Below, piece after piece: positions 13,238-18,201 of a DNA stretch of 18,201 bases. The stretch lies in assembly GCA_035707825.1 (NCBI GenBank), contig DASSTR010000040.1:1-18201 (forward strand), given 5' to 3'. Below the pieces are notes generated by a model. It did not search any database. It had not been told where the DNA came from and saw only the letters and a program-made list of their open reading frames with translations. The DNA comes from VRUE01 sp035707825. Its GTDB lineage: Bacteria; Actinomycetota; Thermoleophilia; Solirubrobacterales; 70-9. Every line of letters begins with the position of its first letter. Position 1 is the stretch's first letter. Position numbers and translations under genes: made by a program.

Positions 13238-13295
13238 GCCGTCCTATGCGCCATCGCACAAAATCTTTTGCCCTAAGGGGGTCACATCGGCAAAG

Positions 13296-14024
13296 ATGGT
13301 GTTTATGGATCGGGGGAGCCTCGAGGGCCAGGTGATTGCCGTCGCCGGAGTGGGTGGCGGCCTCGGGCCCGTGGTCGCGGAGCGACTGGCGGCAGCGGGG
13401 GCGATCGTCGCCGGCGCCGAGCGCGACCAGACCCATCTGGATGCGACGGGGGAGGCCCTGGACTTGCCCGAGGAGCGCTGGGATGGGCGGGCGGTGGACC
13501 TGCTCGACGAGGAGGCAACCCGCGGCTGGTGCGAGGCGCTCCGCGAGCGCTTCGGCCGCGTCGACGGGCTCCTGCATCTGGTCGGCGGCTGGCGCGGCGG
13601 GCAGCCGCTGCACGAAGAGCCGCTCGAGGACTGGGCGCTGCTCCATGACCTGCTGATCCGCACCGTCCAGCACACGACGCGCGCCTTCTATGGGGCGCTG
13701 CTCGCCTCCGAGCGGGGCCGCTTCGTTCTCGTCTCCGCCAAGCAGGCCCAGAAGCCGTCCAACACCAACGCTGCCTACGCCGCGGCCAAGGCGGCGGCCG
13801 AGGCCTGGACCCTGGCGCTCGGCGACGGATTCGCCGGCACCGCGGCCACCGCCAACATCGTCGTCGTCGACGCGATCCTGACGCCGCGGATGCGCGAGGA
13901 GAACCCCGGCGAGTCCTTCCCGACCTTCACGCCGGCCGAGCACCTCGCCGAGGCGATCGTCTTCCTCTGCTCAGAGGCGGGCGGAAAGATGAACGGCCAG
14001 CGCCTCTCCCTGACGCCCGCCTGA
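13296..14024 (+). CDS. Short-chain dehydrogenase/reductase family oxidoreductase
   Basis: 242 aa from the ATG at 13296; ATG 13305 is also possible, and AAGGGGG at 13275-13281 is the nearest ribosome-site-like sequence. Rossmann fold with a glycine-rich loop AGVGGGLG (17-24) in place of TGxxxGIG. The catalytic triad is present: Ser147 in FVLVSAK, and Tyr161-x3-Lys165 in NAAYAAAKAA. The segment LLHLVGGW replaces the usual NNAG, and the end LSLTPA takes the usual cofactor-loop position. It should be an NAD(P)-dependent oxidoreductase; the substrate is unknown. The reading frame is open further upstream, overlapping the AbrB segment, but that part does not look coding. The next gene begins almost immediately, so SDR and MerR regulator are probably co-transcribed. 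Confidence 0.88.
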   Translation: MVFMDRGSLEGQVIAVAGVGGGLGPVVAERLAAAGAIVAGAERDQTHLDATGEALDLPEERWDGRAVDLLDEEATRGWCEALRERFGRVDGLLHLVGGWRGGQPLHEEPLEDWALLHDLLIRTVQHTTRAFYGALLASERGRFVLVSAKQAQKPSNTNAAYAAAKAAAEAWTLALGDGFAGTAATANIVVVDAILTPRMREENPGESFPTFTPAEHLAEAIVFLCSEAGGKMNGQRLSLTPA

Positions 14025-14025
14025 G

Positions 14026-14064
14026 ATGAGCAAGGACCTGATGAGCAAGGACTGGCCGAGATGA
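14026..14064 (+). CDS. 12-codon mini-ORF linking the SDR and MerR genes
   Basis: An ATG one base after the SDR stop opens MSKDLMSKDWPR and stops at TGA 14062-14064, which overlaps the MerR start ATG (14061-14063) as ATGA. The segment contains ATGAGCAAGGAC twice (14026 and 14041) and ATGAGCAAAGAC at the MerR start, so the start region has been triplicated. It may carry ribosomes from the SDR to the MerR gene by translational coupling; no peptide function is implied. Confidence 0.4.
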   Translation: MSKDLMSKDWPR

Positions 14065-14942
14065 GCAAAGACGCGAAGAAGGCGAGCCCGATGGCGAAGA
14101 CCAACACCTCGATGGAGAAGACCAACACCTCGACGGAGAACACCAACACCTCGACGCAGACGGTCGACCCGACCCAGAAGGCAGCGCAGCGAGTCAAGGG
14201 CGAGATGACGATCAAAGAGCTCGCCGAGCGGACCGGGATGACTGTCCGCAACATCCGCGCCTACCAGACCCGCGGGCTGATCGCGCCGCCGATCGTCCGC
14301 GGCCGCACCGGCTACTACAACGACGAGCACGTGACGCGGATCGCGCTGGCGCGGGAGATGAAAGCCGACGGGCTCAATCTGGAGGCGATCCGGCGCATCC
14401 TGGAGAGCAGCGACGGCTCGGCGACGGAGCTCTTCGACTTCACCCGCGCGCTGCGCCTGCCGTTCGAAGACGAGACCCCGGAAATCATCGAGAAGGATGA
14501 ATTGGCCGAAGTCTGGGGGGTCGACAAGCTCGACCGCAAGCTGATCAAACGGGCCGAAGGGATCGGCATCCTGCGGGCGCTTCCCGACGGCAGGATCGAG
14601 GTGATCAGCCCGCGGCTGCGGCAGGCGGCCGCCGAACTGGCCGACTTCGGGGTCAGTGCCGAGGAAGCCATCGCCACCGCCGAGAGGCTGCGCCGCCACG
14701 CCGAGGGCGCCGCCCTCACCCTGATCGACCTCTTCGTAAAGGGGATCTGGGGCCCGTTCGACCGCGCCGGCCGTCCCGAGAAGGACTGGCCGATGATGCG
14801 CGAAGCGCTCGAGCGCATGCGCCCCTTCGCATCCGGCGCCCTGCTGGCCGTCTTCCAGATCACCATGGGAGAGGCGACGGAGAAGGTGGGGGAGCGGACG
14901 CTGCAGCTGGCCGTCAAGTCCCCGGCCGGCGGCGGCAAGTAG
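14061..14942 (+). CDS. MerR-family transcriptional regulator with repetitive N-terminal extension
   Basis: 293 aa from the ATG at 14061, overlapped by the mini-ORF stop. The winged helix-turn-helix starts at about residue 49 with MTIKELAERTGMTVRNIRAY, followed by GLIAPP and RTGYYNDEHVTRIALAREMK, the standard MerR DNA-binding domain. Residues 1-48 are an unusual Thr/Asn/Lys-rich tail with three copies of a seven-residue unit (AKTNTSM, EKTNTST, ENTNTST). An ATG at 14205 (Met49) would give a conventional MerR start, so the tail may or may not be translated. The C-terminal region (about 120-293) is helical with no cysteine metal site, so an organic or unknown ligand is likely. The gene is probably co-transcribed with the SDR upstream. 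Confidence 0.88.
   Translation: MSKDAKKASPMAKTNTSMEKTNTSTENTNTSTQTVDPTQKAAQRVKGEMTIKELAERTGMTVRNIRAYQTRGLIAPPIVRGRTGYYNDEHVTRIALAREMKADGLNLEAIRRILESSDGSATELFDFTRALRLPFEDETPEIIEKDELAEVWGVDKLDRKLIKRAEGIGILRALPDGRIEVISPRLRQAAAELADFGVSAEEAIATAERLRRHAEGAALTLIDLFVKGIWGPFDRAGRPEKDWPMMREALERMRPFASGALLAVFQITMGEATEKVGERTLQLAVKSPAGGGK
14094..14156 (+). repeat. Three 21-bp tandem repeats in the MerR gene
   Basis: Units 14094-14114, 14115-14135 and 14136-14156 share AAxACCAACACCTCGAYG and encode the seven-residue TNTS repeat. The unit length is a multiple of three, so gain or loss keeps the frame. Confidence 0.9.
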
Positions 14943-14949
14943 GCGCCAC

Positions 14950-15693
14950 TCAGGTACCGGCCGGCGAGTTGACGACGGCGGGGCCGCCTTCGTGGGCGGG
15001 TGCGGCAAAGCTCATCAGCGCGGGGAGGAGCGCTTCGGCTCCGTCCCCTTCGCCGTAGTTGAGCCGCACGTAGAGGACCGCCTCGATTCCCGCCACGAGT
15101 CCCTCGGCGGTAATCGCGTTCGCGGTCCCCGAGGAGTCGTCCTTGAGCCCGTCGTCGACGCAGGCCGCAAGGCTGTCGAGGAGGGCGTCGTGCCTCTGCA
15201 GGATGTCGAGATTGGCGCCTCGCGCCTCGACGATCAGCATGCGCGCCGCGTCGGGCTCGGAGGCGACGAAGTGCAGGAGTTCGGTTAGCGTGGACTGGAG
15301 CCGGCTGCGCCAGCCCTCACCGCCTTCCATGGCCGCCGCTGTGAGGTGCGCCCGCATCCGTTCCACCGCGAAGTCGAAGGCCATCACGAAGCAGTCCTCT
15401 TTGTCCCTGAAGTACTGGTAGAAGGTGGGACGCGAGACGCCGGCCCGTTCGAGGACGTGGTGCACCGTCGTCTTGCGATAGCCGAGCTCGGCGCATGCCC
15501 GCTGCATCGCGAGGAGCATGCGGAGGCGCTGCGCGGTCTCCTTCAGCTCGGTGGGCAGGCGGCGCCCGGGCCCAAATTTCCCGTCCCCAGCGATCAGCAT
15601 CTCGACCACGGCGCGCACCTGCTCGCGCGACCATGCGTCGCCGACGGCCCCGGCCAGGACCTCCTCCGTCAACTGGATTCTCGCCGCCCCCAT
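14950..15693 (-). CDS. TetR/AcrR-family transcriptional regulator
   Basis: 247 aa from the ATG at 15691-15693, chosen because AGGGGG lies 7 nt upstream; the frame stays open far upstream but there overlaps the second TetR gene. A 55-residue N-terminal extension precedes the helix-turn-helix at about 57-104: LLAMQRACAELGYRKTTVHH, then LERAGVSRPTFYQYFRDKED, the classic TetR recognition region. The rest (about 105-247) is the helical ligand and dimerisation domain with variable sequence. TetR proteins are usually repressors released by a small molecule, and often control the divergent gene. Here the divergent gene is another TetR regulator 81 bp away. The 3' end converges on the MerR gene, 7 bp apart. 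Confidence 0.9.
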   Translation of the reverse strand: MGAARIQLTEEVLAGAVGDAWSREQVRAVVEMLIAGDGKFGPGRRLPTELKETAQRLRMLLAMQRACAELGYRKTTVHHVLERAGVSRPTFYQYFRDKEDCFVMAFDFAVERMRAHLTAAAMEGGEGWRSRLQSTLTELLHFVASEPDAARMLIVEARGANLDILQRHDALLDSLAACVDDGLKDDSSGTANAITAEGLVAGIEAVLYVRLNYGEGDGAEALLPALMSFAAPAHEGGPAVVNSPAGT

Positions 15694-15742
15694 CGCAGAG
15701 CCCCCTGACGTTCCTACCAGAAATGGGGCGCCAGGGCTAGCG

Positions 15743-15755
15743 GTGAGCGGTTCAC
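15743..15755. promoter_or_regulatory. Possible operator between divergent TetR genes
   Basis: GTGAGCGGTTCAC has GTGA/TCAC arms around a 5-nt centre, 20 nt before the plus-strand TetR ATG at 15775. TetR-family operators are short palindromes in such gaps. The match is short and may be chance. Nothing else clear is seen in 15694-15774. Confidence 0.3.
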
Positions 15756-15774
15756 GCTGGCAGACTGCACGCTC

Positions 15775-16614
15775 ATGGAAAAGCTTCCGCGTGGCCGGCA
15801 CGGCCTCAGCCCGGAGTACGTGGCCCGCAACCAGCGCGAAAGGTTGCTCACCGCCGTGGCCGAGTGCTTCGCGGACGTCGGCTACGAGGAGACGACGGTG
15901 GCACTGATCTCCGCCCGCGCCGGCGTCTCCAAGAGCGATTACTACAAGCGCTTCGAGGGCAAGGACGACTGCTTCGCCGCCGCCTACGACGACAACGTCG
16001 AACGCCTTCGCGAGCGGATCTCGCTGGCCTGCGAATCGAGCAAGGACTGGCCGCTGCGGGTGCGGGACGCGCTCGCGGCGCTGCTCGAGTTCCTCGAGGC
16101 CGAGCCCGAGCGGGCCAAGCTTCTGCTCGTCGAGGGCCTGCGCGGCGGCCGCGAGATCTACGACCGCTTCCAGGACTCGGTGCAGGAATACGCCGAGCGC
16201 CTGGGCTCCGGCGCGCCTCGTCCCCAGCAAGCGACGACCCAGGACGTGGCGGGATCCCAAGACGTGGCGACGACCCAGGACGTGGCGGGATCCCGGGATG
16301 TGGCGGGGTCCCGGGATGTGGCGGGGTCCCATGAAGCGGCGGGGTCCCGGGAAGCGGCGACGTCCCAGGACGTGGCGCGAATCGGCGGGCCCCCCTCGGC
16401 TCTTTCGGGGTCGCCGTCGAGCGCGCCGGGCGTCACCGATGAGGCCGTGGTCGGCGGCGTCGCCTCGCTGGTCAGCCGCCGCGTCCGCGCAAAGGACAGG
16501 GCGCTGGAGGACCTTCTCCCCGAGCTCGTCGAATTCGCGCTGACCCCTTACGTCGGCGCGGCCGAGGCGCGGCGCATAGGCTCCCAGCCGATGAGCGGGG
16601 ACGGAGCGCGATGA
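15775..16614 (+). CDS. TetR-family regulator with hexapeptide repeat insertion
   Basis: 279 aa from ATG. N-terminal helix-turn-helix (about 20-67): RERLLTAVAECFADVGYEET, then ISARAGVSKSDYYKRFEGKDD, a standard TetR DNA-binding domain. The ligand domain is interrupted at residues 153-200 by eight six-residue repeats (pattern A-[TG]-[TS]-[QRHS]-[DE]-[VA], such as ATTQDV and AGSRDV), encoded by 18-bp tandem units. A Ser/Pro/Gly-rich linker follows, then the last helices (about 220-265). Relatives are usually about 200 aa without such a stretch, so the insert is probably a flexible, length-variable loop. The stop overlaps the dCTP deaminase start as ATGA, suggesting translational coupling. It may regulate itself and the deaminase gene; that is inference. 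Confidence 0.88.
   Translation: MEKLPRGRHGLSPEYVARNQRERLLTAVAECFADVGYEETTVALISARAGVSKSDYYKRFEGKDDCFAAAYDDNVERLRERISLACESSKDWPLRVRDALAALLEFLEAEPERAKLLLVEGLRGGREIYDRFQDSVQEYAERLGSGAPRPQQATTQDVAGSQDVATTQDVAGSRDVAGSRDVAGSHEAAGSREAATSQDVARIGGPPSALSGSPSSAPGVTDEAVVGGVASLVSRRVRAKDRALEDLLPELVEFALTPYVGAAEARRIGSQPMSGDGAR
16231..16374 (+). repeat. Eight 18-bp tandem repeats inside a TetR gene
   Basis: Units start at 16231, 16249, 16267, 16285, 16303, 16321, 16339 and 16357, each beginning GCG. Examples are GCGACGACCCAGGACGTG (units 1 and 3, identical) and GCGGGGTCCCGGGATGTG. Differences are mostly at fixed positions, giving two sub-types that partly alternate. Frame is preserved throughout. Several units contain GGGATCCC or CCCGGG palindromes. 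Confidence 0.97.
16575..16580 (+). promoter_or_regulatory. Possible internal -10 element before the dCTP deaminase gene
   Basis: TAGGCT, within CATAGGCT, lies inside the end of the TetR gene, 30 nt before the deaminase ATG at 16611. GGAG at 16603-16606 is a plausible ribosome site for that ATG. It could give the deaminase a promoter independent of the TetR gene. Confidence 0.3.
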
Positions 16615-17783
16615 GCGAGGCGCCGGCGGCTGAAGAGGCCGCCCGCGACAGCGCGCCCGCTCTGGCTCCGGGCGTGATGCCATCGCAGGAGCTGAGCCGG
16701 GCGATCGAGGCCGGATGGATCACCTCCGGGGACTACCGGATCCGGCCCGAGGCGATCCAGCCCGCCAGCATCGACCTGCGCCTCGGCGACCACGCCTGGG
16801 CCCTGCGCTGCAGCTTCCTGCCCGACGTCGACTCGACGGTCGAGGAGAAGATCGACGGCCTCGCCTTCCAGCGGGTCGACCTCCGCGACGGCGCCGTGCT
16901 GGAGCGCGACCGGCCCTACCTCGTCCCCCTGATCGAGGAGCTGGCGCTGCCCGACGAGGTGCGCGCGAAGGCGAACCCGAAGAGCTCGACCGGGCGGCTC
17001 GACGTCTTCACCCGCGTGCTCACCGATCGCCACCACCGCTTCGACGAAATCCGTCCCGGCTATCAGGGCAAGCTCTACCTGGAGATCGTGCCGCGCTCCT
17101 TCGCGATTCAGGTGAAGACGGGCCTCTCGCTCAACCAGCTGCGGCTGGCGCACGGCGAGGTCAAGCTGAGCGACGGGGAGATCAGGCAGATGCAGCCCGA
17201 GTTCCCGCTCCTCTATCTCGACTCCCACGCTCTGCGGGAGTCCGAACTGTCCCTCTCCGAGGGTCTGTTCCTGAGCGTCGATCTCTCCGGGCCCAGCGAC
17301 CGCATCGTCGGCTACCGGGCGAAGAAGAACAGCCTGCCGATCGACCTCTCGCGCGTCCGCGCCTACCGCTGGACCGATTACTGGGACCCGGTCTTCCCGG
17401 AGCGCGGCGGGCGGATCGTGCTCGAGCCGGAGATCTTCTATCTGCTGCTCTCGGCCGAGGGGGTTTGCATCCCGCCGCAGATCGCCGCCGAGATGATGGC
17501 CTACGACCCGACCGCCGGCGAGCTGCGCACCCATTACGCGGGCTTCTTCGACCCCGGCTTCGGCTACGACCCGGCGGGGGACCGCCACGGCAGCCGAGCG
17601 GCCCTCGAGGTGCGCGCCCGCGACGTCTCATTCATGGTCGAGCACCGCCAGCCGGTCTGCAAGCTGGCCCTGGAGCGGACCAGCGCGCCCGCCGAGCGCC
17701 TCTACGGCGAGGAGCTTGGCTCCAACTACCAGGGACAGGTGACCATGCTGAGCAAGCACTTCGAGGAGCAGGCGGCGGGTTAG
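16611..17783 (+). CDS. Long-form 2'-deoxycytidine 5'-triphosphate deaminase
   Basis: 390 aa from the ATG at 16611, overlapping the TetR stop. Deaminates dCTP to dUTP for thymidylate synthesis. It is the long, duplicated form: the first half has IQPASIDLRLG near 49-59, KSSTGRLDVFTRV near 124-136 and GYQGKLYLEIVPRSF at 150-164, with the LE position (Glu158) matching the catalytic glutamate of Dcd. The second half has THYAGFFDPGFGYDP near 307-321, ALEVR at 331-335 and GSNYQGQ near 370-376, ending in LSKHF. The usual actinobacterial enzyme is a ~190-aa bifunctional deaminase/dUTPase, so the ~370-aa type, best known to me from Alphaproteobacteria, is less expected. Residues 1-22 are an Ala-rich extension. 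It is encoded with a TetR regulator. Confidence 0.9.
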   Translation: MSEAPAAEEAARDSAPALAPGVMPSQELSRAIEAGWITSGDYRIRPEAIQPASIDLRLGDHAWALRCSFLPDVDSTVEEKIDGLAFQRVDLRDGAVLERDRPYLVPLIEELALPDEVRAKANPKSSTGRLDVFTRVLTDRHHRFDEIRPGYQGKLYLEIVPRSFAIQVKTGLSLNQLRLAHGEVKLSDGEIRQMQPEFPLLYLDSHALRESELSLSEGLFLSVDLSGPSDRIVGYRAKKNSLPIDLSRVRAYRWTDYWDPVFPERGGRIVLEPEIFYLLLSAEGVCIPPQIAAEMMAYDPTAGELRTHYAGFFDPGFGYDPAGDRHGSRAALEVRARDVSFMVEHRQPVCKLALERTSAPAERLYGEELGSNYQGQVTMLSKHFEEQAAG

Positions 17784-17787
17784 TCAG

Positions 17788-17805
17788 GGACCGGGCTCTC
17801 GGTCC
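17788..17805 (+). terminator. Hairpin after the dCTP deaminase gene
   Basis: GGACCG (17788-17793) and CGGTCC (17800-17805) form a perfect 6-bp stem with a 6-nt loop, starting 4 nt after the stop. There is no T-tract, so it is a weak intrinsic terminator at best. Confidence 0.4.
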
Positions 17806-17826
17806 GGGCTTCCTCGGCCCCGACCA

Positions 17827-17895
17827 GGGCCCCAGTTCCTCGAGCGAGATCCCCAGCAGGTTCTTCAACCGCAGCAGCTCGGTCAGCCGCTCCAC
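17827..17895 (-). pseudogene. Fragment of a MerR-type regulator (relic)
   Basis: On the minus strand this stretch encodes VERLTELLRLKNLLGISL followed by EEL, closely like the segment after the helix-turn-helix of actinobacterial MerR regulators. Neither the N-terminal helix-turn-helix nor a plausible C-terminus is present in any frame nearby. I read it as a decayed gene remnant in the gap between the deaminase and ytoQ. The call rests on remembered family sequence and a short match. Confidence 0.4.
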
Positions 17896-17955
17896 GGGGC
17901 GTGGTCCCGGCAAGGGCGCTCTGGGCCTCCCGGCGAGAGGGCTATTTGGGAACGC

Positions 17956-18001
17956 CGAGTCCGCCGCTTCTTCCCCGCCAAGGGAACAAACGGCGGACTC
18001 G
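17956..18001. repeat. Nested inverted repeat upstream of the YtoQ-family gene
   Basis: Perfect 11-bp arms, CGAGTCCGCCG (17956-17966) and CGGCGGACTCG (17991-18001), enclose a 24-nt loop that itself holds TTCCC (17971-17975) and GGGAA (17982-17986). It lies 51 bp before the YtoQ start. It could be an RNA hairpin (terminator or leader structure) or an operator. No T-tract follows. The remainder of 17784-18052 shows only the relic and a short hairpin. Confidence 0.7.
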
Positions 18002-18041
18002 ATGAGTTGGGGGACGGCGGATTGGGTGAGACGGGACCTCT

Positions 18042-18047
18042 AGGATG
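18042..18047 (+). promoter_or_regulatory. Putative -10 element of the YtoQ-family gene
   Basis: TAGGAT ends 5 nt before the ATG at 18053, which would suit a leaderless transcript. The same AGGA could instead act as a ribosome site 8 nt from the ATG. Confidence 0.3.
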
Positions 18048-18052
18048 GCCCC

Positions 18053-18201
18053 ATGGCCGCGCGGACCTGGAGCGTTTATCTCTCGGGGGAGATCCACTCC
18101 GATTGGCGCGAGCAGATCGAGCAGGGCGCCCGGGAAGCGGGGCTGCCGGTCTCCTTCTCGGCACCGGTCACCGATCACGCCGCCTCCGATGACGCCGGGG
18201 T
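18053..18201 (+). CDS. YtoQ-family protein, 3' end outside window
   Basis: About 49 codons are visible from the ATG at 18053, in frame to the window end. The N-terminus MAARTWSVYLSGEIHSDWRE, followed by QIEQGAREAGLPVSFSAPVTDH and an SDDAG segment, matches the start of the YtoQ family (W-x-VYL-x-G-x-IH-x-DWR; P-x-x-x-H-x-x-SD). YtoQ proteins are small, of about 150 aa, related to nucleoside 2-deoxyribosyltransferase-like folds, with no settled function. Proximity to the dCTP deaminase is compatible with nucleotide metabolism but 269 bp of non-coding sequence separates them. Partial, so domain completeness cannot be judged. Confidence 0.82.
   Translation, partial: MAARTWSVYLSGEIHSDWREQIEQGAREAGLPVSFSAPVTDHAASDDAG

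Noticed and set aside
13137..13295. N-terminal extension of the SDR gene into the AbrB segment
   Set aside because: The extra residues do not resemble an SDR N-terminus, and the Rossmann start follows directly after the ATG at 13296.
16231..16374. CRISPR-like array
   Set aside because: Units are directly contiguous 18-mers in frame with a TetR coding sequence; there are no unique spacers and no cas genes.
15694..16683. Upstream extension of the minus-strand TetR frame to a 577-codon ORF
   Set aside because: The extra part is antisense to the second TetR gene and is Arg/Gly/Pro repeats. The ATG at 15693 has a good ribosome site.

Overview
The window is mostly GC-rich actinobacterial chromosome. 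Gene content fits a Thermoleophilia/Solirubrobacterales-like lineage: an F420-type (deazaflavin) oxidoreductase, a compact RpoD sigma factor, a GGDEF/HD-GYP membrane protein, TetR and MerR regulators, and a PD-(D/E)XK endonuclease beside a tRNA gene. The lineage call is inference from gene style and codon use. Only the first ~1 kb has visibly lower GC.

Layout. (1) 1-1015: a foreign-looking segment with the C-terminal part of a three-Cys-motif partner (TcmP-like) gene, ending against the 3' end of tRNA-Thr(CGT) on the minus strand. (2) 1119-2299 (-): a small lipoprotein and a family-5 uracil-DNA glycosylase. (3) 2421-6662 (+): an ArsR-like regulator, a ferritin-like lipoprotein, an MMPL/RND exporter and phosphatidylglycerophosphate synthase (pgsA), closely spaced. 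(4) 6739-9131: divergent folE2 (-) and rpoD (+). (5) 9198-10247: divergent F420-type oxidoreductase (-) and an NTF2-like protein (+). (6) 10329-12347 (-): a membrane diguanylate cyclase with a degenerate HD-GYP domain. (7) 12442-13237 (+): a PD-(D/E)XK endonuclease ORF with an SOS-box-like palindrome at its start. It reads without a stop through tRNA-Tyr(GTA) and ends in an AbrB-like domain. (8) 13296-14942 (+): an SDR oxidoreductase and a MerR regulator joined through a 12-codon mini-ORF. (9) 14950-17783: two divergent TetR regulators, the second carrying eight 18-bp repeats and overlapping a long dCTP deaminase. (10) 17784-18201: a relic of a MerR-type regulator, a large inverted repeat and the start of a YtoQ-family gene.

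Themes. dCTP deaminase (makes dUTP) and uracil-DNA glycosylase (removes uracil from DNA) are both present but not linked in one operon. Short tandem duplications recur at start and stop codons. A TAG(G/A)NT hexamer recurs just upstream of start codons, suggesting -10 elements with very short or absent leaders. The best candidate for something undescribed is the palindrome-controlled endonuclease / tRNA-Tyr / AbrB composite ORF. The edge of the TcmP island comes second.
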